Below, piece after piece: positions 15,979 through 28,100 of a stretch of 37,854 nt of DNA. Within the stretch, counting starts at the first letter, position 1; each line of letters opens with the position of its first letter. A model generated the notes under the pieces. It made no database searches. It had not been told where the DNA came from and saw nothing but the letters and a program-made list of their open reading frames with translations. Origin of the DNA: Salinivirgaceae bacterium (GTDB lineage Bacteria > Bacteroidota > Bacteroidia > Bacteroidales > Salinivirgaceae); assembly GCA_027858775.1 (NCBI GenBank), contig JAQICA010000209.1, positions 1 through 37,854 on the forward strand, in the 5' to 3' direction. The position numbers and the translations under genes were made by a program.

Positions 15979-18963
15979 TTAATGTATTAAATTTTGTTTC
16001 TGGAGCAGTTCAACAATATGCCTGTAAAGCATTGAGTGTAACGCATAATATCCATTTGAATAAACCAGTAGTCCATCCTCTTTCATAATGGTTAGTATAC
16101 GTGAGCTTTTTTGCTCGGGCAAATACAGTATTAATGCTAAGGTTTCCACAGTTATTTTGCCGTGCAGGACAATAAAAAGCAATGCATGAATTTTATCGTC
16201 AGAAAGGTGCGACAGAAACGAGAATTCCGGTGTTTTAAAGCTTTTTATGTGCAGTTTTTTATCTTTTATTTTTTGTATTGATACCAGCCAATAACTAAGC
16301 GCCAAACTTACATTGCTTTGTGCAAACTGGTTTAACTTTAAGAAATACCGCTTTTCGAGATATGTCTGTTGCTCTTCCAGCGTCATTTTATTAAAATTTT
16401 TGGTTAATTCCACTCCAGAATGCCCATACACCACATCGTATCCACTTAATCGGTTACGTTTAAAAATTATGTCTTGTATTTCGTCCTGCTTAACACTTTC
16501 GAGCTGTATGGTATAATCGAAATAATCGCCAATACGGTATATCTTATCGAGATAAGTCCAACCATGTTGTGCACACGTAAAAACCCAAAAGATATTCTCA
16601 TTGGTTTGTATAATAAGGTCGAGAATCATCTGCAAGCACACATTTCCATGAACTTTACGCAAAAAAAGCCGCTCAAGCCCATCAACCACAATAATCCGTT
16701 TAGAGAGTTTTCCTTTGAGCCCCTCTACATATTCTTGCTCTGAATGAGCATCAAAACCAAGCACCTCATTTACAATATTGTAAAAATCGTTTTCCGTATA
16801 ATAAAACCGATCGACAGAAAAGGCAACCGTTTTATGCTTGCTCTTTAATGTACCCACAAAATAGTTGATTAACGATGATTTGCCACTACCATTTTCTCCG
16901 TGAATAACCGTTGCGGCATAGTTTCCGCTTACCCAGTCTTTATATGCCCTGTTAAGTTGGATCAATTCTCCGCCACGTCCCAAAAAAAGATTATTTTCAT
17001 CGATGGGTTTCAATTCAAACAATCGCCTGTAAACCAGCGGCAGTCTTTTAATGTTCTCGTTGGCTTCTACCAAAAAATTTGATAATTCAGAAGATATATG
17101 AGTAGAAGGTTTTGATAACCGCAGTTTTCGTTTTAGTGCATTTATGAGCACATTTGAGCGCACGTAATTGAGTTTAAAAAAATGCCCAATATTTTGATGT
17201 AAAATGCTAAAGAAACTATCGGTACTTTTCCTAAACCACTGCGCTTGGGTAACTACACGGTTTTTGGCTACTTTAAGGTAAATTTCGTTTATATTTTTTT
17301 CGAAATGCAACACCTTAATAAGATTGCTAAAAACAGTTACACGCTGCAACACATTACGCAAAAATCCAGCGTGAACCTGGTCAACAATTTCATGCAAAGA
17401 TGCATTTTTACGTGCGGCATTGTCGAATCCACTGTGCAGAATATCCCATGCATTTTCGTTTGCTTCGTGCCCCTTGTTCTCATTCTGATCAATGATTTCC
17501 AGTGCATTATCGAAACAAAAATCGAGAATATGATGCAAATCGTGAGCACTTACGCTCAGTGTTTCCAAGTATTGCGCCAGCTCGTGCTTCAGATTGGCAA
17601 CTTCCCGGAGCATAGCGGGCAATAACGTATTGCTCACATAGGTTTTTAATGATGTATTCCAGGCTTTACTAACCTCATCCCTGGTATCTTCGTTTGTTTT
17701 GTCGTAGCTGATTTGGTCTGGAGAGACACTTTCAATAATTTCACCGATAAGGTTTTCAAGCCTTCCGGTGCTATTTAGGAGCTGTTGAACGAAATTAAGA
17801 TCAGATAGTTCATCAATTTTAGGTGCTAATGTTTTGTTCATTTTGTACACCCCTTTTACAACAAAGCTTCTTAGTAATTCGTCGTCATTTTCGTTCAATT
17901 TATCCAGTTCGGCTTTCAGTTCATCGGTAACGTTAAAAATTTCGTCGAGCAATGGTACAATAGATTGGCTAACCTTTTTTCGAAAGTTCTGCATGAACTG
18001 ATACTTGGGTACGTCAATTTTTGAAGCTACGGCAGCCAATCGTAACTGAAACTGCCACCGAAACAGAAGTGACTGCCATTCTTTTGTTTGCCTTTTTGCA
18101 ACTGCCTGCAAACTGGAAAACTGTGCATCGACCATACGACCACTCTTCCACCGCAAATAAAATGAAGGCAACTCCACAGTTCCCGACTTTTCGATATATT
18201 CTTCAAAGGCATCACTATTCTCATCTTTCAGCTTTGCCAAAGCGGTATTTACATGCTGCCGAATGGATTGTTTCCACGCTTCCCAATCGATGGTTTGTTC
18301 TTCTAAGTATATGGGTTGCTGTTCTACATGCGAAGTAAAATGCTGCAAACAGACAATTTGTTGCATCATTTGGTCGGTGTAATATTGTTCCAACTGCACT
18401 AACGAACCAACAAAAGGGGATGCTATTTTTAATTGTGCAACCTCGGTTAAAGGTATTGTATGCGTCCAGAAATGGATAGGTATCGATTCCTTTTTTGCCA
18501 GTCGGCGTATGAAATTCCAAACATGCAATGGTGCTTTATGCAAATAAAACAATGCCGCTTTTTTAGCTTTAATTACTTTCCACAAAAAGCCTTCGTGGCC
18601 AATAATGCAGAACCGATTAGCATGTTGCTCTGTTTTTAATTCCCCACTAAAATTGGCAAGTTCTTGTTCTATAATTTCCAGTAACTGCTCCCTCCACGCC
18701 TTTTGTTCCTCTTCTAAAGCTACCCCAATCTGGGCAACCATTTGCTCAATGGAATTTTGAAAAATTTTTGCTGTTTCGGCCAACTCAATGTTCTGTTCCT
18801 GACGATTTTTATCTGCCAAATATACTTTTCGTTCATTTACAGAACACTCGATTTGCATCAATTTCGGAATCACACGCTGCAATTGCAGGGCAACATGCTC
18901 CTTAGCTAATTCTGATAGACGTGCATACGAGGTATTATAAAACTCTTTGAATTGATTATCCAT
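15979..18963 (-). CDS. Large STAND-like P-loop ATPase with helical N-region and C-terminal winged helix
   Basis: 994 residues, not assigned to a named family. Residues 1-650 are mostly helical and charged, with several coiled-coil-like stretches and no signal peptide or TM. An FLGRGGELIQL element (about 660-670) precedes the P-loop HGENGSGKSS (Gly689, Lys695). Walker B is IIVVDGLERL with Asp761 and Glu764. This order resembles STAND/AAA-16/Orc-type signalling ATPases. About 905-990 looks like a winged helix (HALLFIVLHGKITVETLALI, then SRILTIMKEDGLLVYSNGYY). It heads an operon with MscS and an oxidoreductase. Plausible roles are a stress-sensing switch, a chromosome-linked ATPase or a defence sensor; none is shown. 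Confidence 0.8.
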   Translation of the reverse strand: MDNQFKEFYNTSYARLSELAKEHVALQLQRVIPKLMQIECSVNERKVYLADKNRQEQNIELAETAKIFQNSIEQMVAQIGVALEEEQKAWREQLLEIIEQELANFSGELKTEQHANRFCIIGHEGFLWKVIKAKKAALFYLHKAPLHVWNFIRRLAKKESIPIHFWTHTIPLTEVAQLKIASPFVGSLVQLEQYYTDQMMQQIVCLQHFTSHVEQQPIYLEEQTIDWEAWKQSIRQHVNTALAKLKDENSDAFEEYIEKSGTVELPSFYLRWKSGRMVDAQFSSLQAVAKRQTKEWQSLLFRWQFQLRLAAVASKIDVPKYQFMQNFRKKVSQSIVPLLDEIFNVTDELKAELDKLNENDDELLRSFVVKGVYKMNKTLAPKIDELSDLNFVQQLLNSTGRLENLIGEIIESVSPDQISYDKTNEDTRDEVSKAWNTSLKTYVSNTLLPAMLREVANLKHELAQYLETLSVSAHDLHHILDFCFDNALEIIDQNENKGHEANENAWDILHSGFDNAARKNASLHEIVDQVHAGFLRNVLQRVTVFSNLIKVLHFEKNINEIYLKVAKNRVVTQAQWFRKSTDSFFSILHQNIGHFFKLNYVRSNVLINALKRKLRLSKPSTHISSELSNFLVEANENIKRLPLVYRRLFELKPIDENNLFLGRGGELIQLNRAYKDWVSGNYAATVIHGENGSGKSSLINYFVGTLKSKHKTVAFSVDRFYYTENDFYNIVNEVLGFDAHSEQEYVEGLKGKLSKRIIVVDGLERLFLRKVHGNVCLQMILDLIIQTNENIFWVFTCAQHGWTYLDKIYRIGDYFDYTIQLESVKQDEIQDIIFKRNRLSGYDVVYGHSGVELTKNFNKMTLEEQQTYLEKRYFLKLNQFAQSNVSLALSYWLVSIQKIKDKKLHIKSFKTPEFSFLSHLSDDKIHALLFIVLHGKITVETLALILYLPEQKSSRILTIMKEDGLLVYSNGYYALHSMLYRHIVELLQKQNLIH

Positions 18964-19105
18964 TTTGCTAACAATAATTTAAGCGTGTGCCTGTAATAAA
19001 GAATTCAAGCGTTTATTGGATCTACTAATGTAAGGAATTAAATTTTGATTTCCGAATTTAGGTAATAAAGTGAAATGATTCTGAAGACGTTTTATGTAAA
19101 AATAA

Positions 19106-19134
19106 AAAAGTGCAACTTAGTTGGTTGCACTTTT
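19106..19134 (-). terminator. Intrinsic terminator of the giant T9SS gene
   Basis: AAAAGTGCAAC 19106-19116 pairs perfectly with GTTGCACTTTT 19124-19134 around a 7-nt loop, with T-rich flanks on the leftward strand. It lies 34 nt beyond the giant gene stop and insulates it from the ATPase operon. Confidence 0.85.
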
Positions 19135-19167
19135 CTATTCGAATTATGTTTTATGTTTTTGTATCGT

Positions 19168-22100
19168 TTAATCAATCAACAATTTACGAACCCACTGTTC
19201 TTTATGGCCGGTAAGAATTACAGAATAAATTCCTGAAGGTAACCGATATATTTTATCACCAATATCTTTTCTGCCATTTTCGATGTTTATCACCTCGTTT
19301 ACAGCCATAAATCCGCTTGAATTGACAATCATTAACTGTAATTGTGAGGCTTGCTGTCCCATTACTTCAATGGTACATGTTCCGTCCTTCACCGGGTTTG
19401 GATACAAAACGATATCGGTAATTTGCTGTGCTTGATCGACAAACACCGATTTTATATCTGACAATGTTTCTGTGCCGTCGTAATCGACCTGCAACAGGCG
19501 ATAATACGAAACACCAACATAAGGTTCCTTATCGGTATAGTTGTATCTAAGTTCAACATTGCTATTTCCGGAACCTGCAATGGTGTCGATTGTTTCGAAC
19601 ATGAGTCCATCGGTTGAGCGCTGTAATATAAAATGACTGTTATTTGTTTCCGACAGTGTTTTCCATCGTGCCTCAACCGCATCGGCTCCAGCCGCCTCAA
19701 CATTAAAGTCGACTAGCTCTACCGGCAGTGGATTAAACTCACTGGACGAGCTGGCAAATGTAACGGGACTGAAACTAGAAAAATTATCGTTTGAGGTTAC
19801 AAAGCCCGGGCATGTAGTTGGATTACCATTGTCCCATTCTGCATGGCTACTACCCATGTCTTGCCATGTACCAGTACGGTAATGCGCTACGAGCAAGCGT
19901 GTAGGATCATCGATGGCGCTGGCAGCGGTATCTTCCCAATACAAGGTTGCTTTTGGCGATGCATTTCCTGAAGGACGGTCGAGATCCCAATATTCGGCAA
20001 AGCTCACGTGATCAATGGTTCCCGAAACTGGGTTACTTATGCCGTAATCTTCATAAAAATACCGTGCACTAAAGTCGCCAGAACCACTTGGCATATCGGT
20101 AATTCCAATGCGTGCCCACTTTTCTCCGTCGCCAGTTGGGAACACAAAGTCGGAAATTCCAATTTTCCGTACTCTTCCATCAACAAAACTAGTGGCGTTG
20201 CCTTCTGTGCTTGTGGCGCCATTTTCAATAGTAATCTCTTTCGTATCGCTTACTGCTACAATTCCTTCTGTTAGTATAAGGCTGTTATTAATACTCATGT
20301 TGCTTTGCAAGCTAATTTGCGGTGCTGCACCTGATGTATTATTTATAACCAAATCGTAAAGACTTACTTGATTGCCCGAAATTGTTTGTAGTGCAGTTCC
20401 ATTAAGCTCCAATGTACTAGTTCCGGATGCAATGCTTCCTGTGAGCGACATATCTCCGCCAAGGGTAACTACAGATGAGCCCAAACCAAGTTCTCCACTT
20501 ACGCTCATATCGTTTTCAACGTTTACTGTACCATCAATCGTTTTGAGCGACGAACCGGCAATACTCAGGTTGTGTGCCTGAATATTGGTAATGGTTTGTT
20601 CATTGGTACCGTTTATCACTACTGAACTTCCCGTTCCATGTGTAAATGTACCATTATGAGTTAGATTGCCTTTTATGTGTAATTGTCCGTCATCATTAAT
20701 ATTAATTGTTCCGTCTCCTTCTACAGTTGTATTGCCATAAGCTTCCAAAATATTACCTGAACCAATATTAAGTTCGGCATTGGCCGCCACACTCAAGTCG
20801 AATGTAGTACCGTTCGATGACAATAACGGATAATTGGTCAGGCCTCCTGGAATAATAATATTAGTTGTTTTCGATGGAATATAGGCTACATTCCAGTTTG
20901 CCATATCGCTCCAGGCGGTGCCTATATCCCCTGTCCATGTCAGGTCGATATATTCCCAACCTATAGTCAGATATCCAAATTGTGTCAATGGCACATCAGA
21001 AGTAATACTACCTGCATCGACCGTACCAGTGAAGGCACTCTGACCTTTATTTGTCCAGCCGGTACCGGTAACATAATAAGCTCCAACCAGAGGTTCGATA
21101 TCGTCAATTCCGCTGTAAGCGCCATCGTTCCAATAAAAAGTAACAAGTGGCTCAGCAGTACCTGCTTCACGGGTCAATCGCCAATGCTCCACTTCACTCA
21201 CATGGTTAAGACCGGTACTCAAACTTGTTTGATTATAGGGTGCATTAAAATACGATGCAGTAAAGGTTCCCGATGCCGACATGCCGGAAATTCCAAGTGG
21301 GGCATAAATATTATCACTTCCAATTGGGAAAGAAAAGTCGGCACTTCCTGTTTTACGCAATGCACCATTGATATAACTCTGTGGCCCGCTGGCAATGAGA
21401 CTTGCTCCACTTTCCAGAATAATTAAGTCAGATGTACTGGTTTCCACTATACCATCGTTCAGCGTCAAATTACCTGAAACTGTAACCGGATCGCCAAGAT
21501 TTATAGCTGTTAGCGCTGTTGTGTTATCGATTGTCAGGTTATTAAATGTTACAGGCTTTAGAATAAACTGAGAAGCAGCACCATTAAAGATTACTGTACT
21601 TGTTTGTGCATTAAATGCTCCATTGCCCAGCCAGTCGCCTTGTATGTCAATGGTATGAGCACCTCCATTAAGTGAAGACCCGTTTTCGAGAACGTTGGCA
21701 ATTCCAACATTTTCGGTCAACGTTTTTGTTCCTGCTCCTGTAAGCGTAATATCATAAAATGATGAATTGCTATTGGCAATGCTCTGTGCGCCGGCTCCAT
21801 TTAGAACAACTTCTCCATCTCCATGGCTGAATGTTGCATTATTTGTAAAGTTGCCGCCCACATAAAGTTTATGTGCACTATTGCTTACGGCTAATGTTCC
21901 TGTGCTAATGGTCAGATCATTTTCGATAGTCAGGTTACTTTGCGTTGCAAAAATAGCCGACCCAATACCATCACCACTGTTCAGTTCCAAATTGTAAAAT
22001 GGTTGCCCACCGGTATTAATATCCATATTCGACTCTGAGGTAAACTCTACCGTAGCACCTCCCCCATGAGTAAATATGCCATTGTTTGCCCAGCTTGCTC

Positions 22101-25100
22101 CCACTTTTATTCGACTATCGGATCCGTTGTCTACGATAAAATCTCCGGAGATGGTTACATCCTCCACCACTTCAAGGTTTGCATCATTAGCCATTGTAAG
22201 GGAGGCTCCTTCATAAACGGTCAATTTTTTGGCATAAGCCGTGGTTCCTGTAATAACATTGGCATCGATAACCGGGAAGTTTGGCACACCTGCCTGAATA
22301 ATAATGATCGATTCGTCATCGGGTACAGCTTCAGGATTCCAATTTTGTTGCACGTCCCAAACTTCACTCTCATCGCCTTCCCAAAAGAGGGTTGGTTTTG
22401 TATATGACCATACAATTGCACCCAGAAGCATTTCTCCGTCGTCATCCTCAAAGTAGTGCCCGGCAGTTAGTCCAAAGGCATCTTTAAACTCAATAATTCC
22501 TTCGGTAGTTGTTAATCGTTTGGCATTGAATTCCGTACCCTCATCGAACTGAATATTAGTAATCAGAAGTGTATCAGTATCGGAAGCTCCAATATTGTTT
22601 TTAAAATTGAGGTAGTGGCCGCCTGCAGCACCGTAACTAAATTTTCCGTTAGACAGGCTATCGATAGTTGATCCGGCCTCAATAACAAGTCCGTCTGCAT
22701 TCAAATACTCAAAAATGTAGTTACCCGCGGCAATATTGCCACCGTTAATTACAAAACTGTACCTGCTACCAACATCTCCGGTGATGCGCGCTTCGTGGTT
22801 TTTTGTTCCAACTGCTTCAAATTCTCCAGTAACTTCCACATCGGAAAGAGTTCTCAGTTGCAGCAATGCATCGCTATCCATCGCTAGCTTACCATCTACA
22901 ACCATACCGCCCGATGTAGTACCCGAACCAAAGATGAAACTGTTTCCATTCAGATTGAACTCAGCTCCGGCTTTAACAGCCATATTGTAATTGACATCGA
23001 GTTGCGGATCAGAAAGGCTGTATATACCGGATGCAACTTCCAAATTGTAATACGTAGAATTATTGGGTTTAAACACACGAGCTCCGGTTCCGTTAAGTTT
23101 CAGTTTCGACTGAACCATATTTACTTCACCCTCGTTAATAAAGTCTGATTTTACGGTAAGTGTTCGATTATTGGCCGTGTACTGCAACTCACCATTTTTT
23201 ACAGTTACTTTCTTAAAGGTAGCATCGTTGGCCATTTGTACCACACTTGGCTTAGAAATAAACATTGATAGCCATATACTATTAATTTCAGAGTTTATAG
23301 AAGACTGATTGTTTCCGGTAAAGCGCAATAAACCACCATTGTCATCGGTTTCGAAGAATCCATTATTAGAAAAAGAACCTTGCACCTCTAATATGGCACT
23401 ATCGTTGGCAAAATTTACGGTGTTATTATTTATAAATTCATCGAGTACTACCAGGGAAGTACCATCTGAAGCAGTACCTTTAATAACCAGTATGTAATTA
23501 TTTTCTATCGTTTTTACGGTAGTAGTAGACCCCGGGGTTTCTTCAATATTAAATACGGGGAAATGTGTTGCACCATCAGGGATAATCACATTATCTGTTT
23601 CTTCCGGAACTCTTGCAGGCTCCCAGTTTTCGGCAATATTCCAGTTTTTTCTATCATCACCACTTGACACATAAGCATCTCCAATCCAGGTAACTGTATT
23701 TACGCCCGGCCAGTTTATGAGGTTATAGTTGTCATCTTCAAAATCGGCACCGGCCAATTCGCCCGAAGCGGCATAAAAGTCTAAAATTCCTGCTGTAGAT
23801 ACCAGTTTGGCCACATTTTTTGTTCCGTTTCCTGGATTATTGGGGAATCGAACGTTATCGATAACATCGTCGTTGATAAACGTTTGAGTATTTTCCACTC
23901 GAAGACATACACCGCCACCGGTAGGATTGGCAAATGAGCCATTACTAAAATTATTTGTTTGATCGATGGTTGCACCATTTTTCACATAAATACCGGCATC
24001 GAACATATTTTCGAAAATATAATTTGATGCAGCAATTGTTGCTCCACTTTCAATGCTAAAATAATACCGACTGTTCATATCGCGTCCTGTTACTTTTGCA
24101 GGTGCACTAGGTGTGCCAATCACCTCTATTTCGCCACCCGATAACACGTTAAATGTGTTGCGATTTCCGAGTCTTAACTCACCGCCCTCACCAATTTTAT
24201 AAAGACTGTGAATATTAGCCACATCGTTTCCGTTACCAATAGTAACAATCTGACCATTACCATCAAAAGTACCATTTTGTAATGTAAACAAGTTGCTTAT
24301 AGTCAGTTCATCGAGAGCCATAAAAGTGGCTTGTCCGTCAATTGTAAGGTTTCTAATTTCGGAGCCATTAAACTGAATATTTGCTTGCCCTGCAATATTT
24401 TTTGCAAGCTTATAGTTACCGGCATTAGCGAATGAACCATTATTGTCGGCAATCATATTGCCATATATCGTAACGGTATAATCGTTATAACAGTAAAAAA
24501 TTCCATTGCGTGCCCAAAGTTTATCCTGAATAGCAATATCGTTATAATACACACGCACATCAGTTGTGGGGTCATCTTTATTGACAATGATGTTTTGGAA
24601 ATTATTAGTCCCACTGGAGCGGATGTAGATACGCTGATCGATGGTTCCATCGAAAATAACTTCACCAGTTCCAGGCAAGAAAGTGCCCTCATTTTGGTTG
24701 TACCAGTGTCCGGCAAGGTTAATATTAATATCGTTAGCATCTAAGACAACAGATCCATGATCGAGGTACAGATTTCCTTCCACATCGATATCGCCTTCGA
24801 GTGTTTTGGTGTTGCCATTTCTCAAGTACAACCTACCATATTGAACATCGGCACCGCCGGTTTCACCTCTCACCGTTTGATCGATATAGGCATCGTAAAG
24901 TACGAGTGCATCGGGATCGCAGGTATACAATCCAAACCCGGAAGGATAATTATCCTCGCCGCGTACGTATACTCTGGTGTTTGCTATTTCGTTCTCCAAA
25001 ATAGCAAAAGTACCCGTTCCGGAAGTATTTATCATTTGTTCATCGTAGAGTAACAATCCATAACAGTCTACCGTTACATCATTTGTTACATTCACAGTTC

Positions 25101-28100
25101 CATCAAGATATTTCCAACTATTAGAACCGTCGGGGGTATTTTCGAATACAATATTATCGAAATGACTGTTGTGCAAGTATTGGCTACTACCAATGAAGCG
25201 AATGGTTCCTGACCCGCTATAACTTCCCTCGCCAACCCAGTGGCGACCGTTAAAAATATGTGTTAATCCGCCATCATCAAATGTACCGCCGGTTTCGATA
25301 TTAACATTTCCATTAACATATAAAACATCAGCAGCTTCAAACTGGGCGCCGTCTTTTACTTCAAAGGCTATATTCACAACATTATTATTAGCATAATCTA
25401 CCGATGTAGAGTCGTCTATAAATACGGTTGCATCTTGATTGCTTATACGCAAACGACTAAACTCGCCACCTGAAATGTGCTGTTCTGCCGTTCCATTAAA
25501 TTCCATAAATCCATAATCGGGGGCAACAGAGAAGCTTCCTCCTGATTTTGTATAATCGCCACCTATGTAGTAGGTATAGTCGTTGGTATTTGGAATAATG
25601 TTTCCATTTTCAATAATAAAATCGTTTTCGACAAATGCCTCGGCACCGGCAATGTAAAAAGTGGCACCGCCGGTAAACTTCAGGTTGTAGAAAGATGCAT
25701 TTCGATTATTAATAACTGTACTACCTGTAATTCTGGTAAATTCTACGGTAGACGATCCCGGCGCATATAAAGCATCATTAGCAATATCCCAATCGCCACT
25801 AACGGTAATGGTTGTATTATCGGCTATTGCGAGAATTGCATCGGTTTCCATGGTTAAGTTACCGGCTATTGAAAAATCGGTAACTCCAGATTCAATGGCC
25901 AGTATTCCATTCGTAATATCGATATTTTTACATTGAGCGCCATTATTTAATATTATGGGATTTTCGCCGCCATCAGTAATTAATGGAATAACCACATCAG
26001 TAGTTTCGTCGGGCAGTTGCGCCAGGGACCAGTTCGATGGATTGAACCAATCGGAACTAACGTGACCATTCCAAGTAACAAGTGATATAGGGGGCCACAC
26101 AACATGTCCATCACCTCCATTTTCATCTTGATATTTGTCCAGCTCAAAAACATCTCCGGCCATTGCTCCACCTGTAGTTCCGGTAAATGTAATAGTTCCA
26201 ATTGCATCTTTCGGGCGATACACATTATAGTGTGTACCCTCGACTGGTGTTCGTGGGTGGTTAAATGTTACGTTAGAAATATCGCCAATTGCACTCACAT
26301 CGCATTGAATATTCATATAAATGAATTGATCGATTGTGCTATCAGCTATATTAAGGTGATCGTATTGAGTGTAATCGTACATCCCGTTCCAAATACCATC
26401 GGAAAAATTGTTGGTAGGGTCAATTGTGGCTCCGTCTTTTACTGTCAGTCCATCGAACCACAAGTGCTCTGCATTGTAATATCTGAAATGTACAGTTGCA
26501 CCACTTTCGATAGTAACGTTTGTACCTCTGCGATTTCCTCCGGCCAACTGCCCAAGAGTTGCATTATTACCCGATTCACCTACAACTTTTAGTGTTCCGA
26601 AAACCGTAAGTTCCGGATATAAATCGTTTTGGTCGAACAAAATACCTGCACCAGCATCGATGTCTACGGTTGCATCGGCTTCAATTATATGCGACTCTCC
26701 ATCGGGGTAGGTACCATCGTTCGTATCATTATTCCCGAGTTGCAAGTTATTTCCGTTTGCTTTTAGCGTGGCTCCGGTTCCTACAATAAGTTCTTCATTT
26801 ATTTGCAGGTTATCAATCATGGTGTATGTAGCAACTGTATTGCTATTTTGGTTCATATGAAAAACATGAAACTCATCACCATTTGTTCTAATATCTTTTG
26901 CATCGGTATCTGCAGCATCGAAATACACTGTATTCTCCCACACGTTAAATGTACCGTGGTTTATCCAACTGCCACCACAATAGATGTCGTTGGGGTTATC
27001 GCGGTCTTCGCTACTTCTGAGTACAACACTATTTTCGATAACAATATCATTGGCTTCGAGCGTATCTTTTAAGTAACGATAGCCTCTATTGGCAAACGTT
27101 ACATTTTGGGCAGTAAGTCTGGGAATATACTGGGTTCCGGCACGATCAAATACAATATTGGCTTGTTCGGTCAGCCACTGACTATTTGAATTGACAATAA
27201 TGTTGGTTGATGCAATATGGTGTGTGATGGTATCGAAATCAACAATTACTTCTTCATAATAGTTGGGATCGGGATCTGCATCTACAAACACTCCTTGAAT
27301 AAGGATATCACCATCAATGTTTAATCCTGTTTCTACAACGGTTTTGGTACCTTCATTATTAAACTGAACATCGGGGAATGTGTTAATTCCCGGGTTAATG
27401 GATTGATCGATACCATTGAAAACGAAGCTATTTCTATCGTGTGTAAACACTCCGGCATTAACAAATGAACCTCCGGTAAAATAGATATTTTGATTACAAG
27501 TAACGGTATCACCTGCAGTAACTACTACATCACCAACAATATAGGTAGTAGGCTCAAGTAGCAGGGAGGTTCCGCCATTACCGTTAAAAACAACATTATT
27601 GAGTGTAAGTTCATCTCCATCGCCAGCCCATATTCGCTGTTCAGAGCTTCCGTTAAACGTTATTGTTGATGTTGGCGTATAGCTTCTAAACTCATTGTAA
27701 TAACCACCAAGGTATAGATCGTACCCTTGATCATCGAGCACAATATCGTCGTAGTAATTACGAAAATCGCCAACAACTGTTAAGTCGCCATGCAAGGTTA
27801 TGGTTTTCGATGCATTGTCGAATAAATACATCGTTCCATAAGAAACATCAGGAAGAATGGCTTGATTTTGATCGCCACGCACATAGTAAAAACTTGTGGG
27901 ATCAATTGTATACGTGGCAAACCCTGTTGGGAATGCATACGTTGTCTCACTAACAACAGTATCGGCTACGTAACTATAAATACGTGAATTTGAACCCAAT
28001 GAGAATGTTTTATCAAGCTCGGTACATTCCATTTTATAGGTGGTCATATTCAAGTGCGACTCATCAGAAATAGTAATATTTCCTGTAATGGTTACATCCA

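Noticed and set aside
26104-26592. Rightward 162-codon frame inside the giant gene, and many similar ones
   Set aside because: All are antisense to a continuous repeat-coding frame and are rich in Cys, Ile and His with no domains. They reflect low stop frequency opposite repetitive coding DNA.
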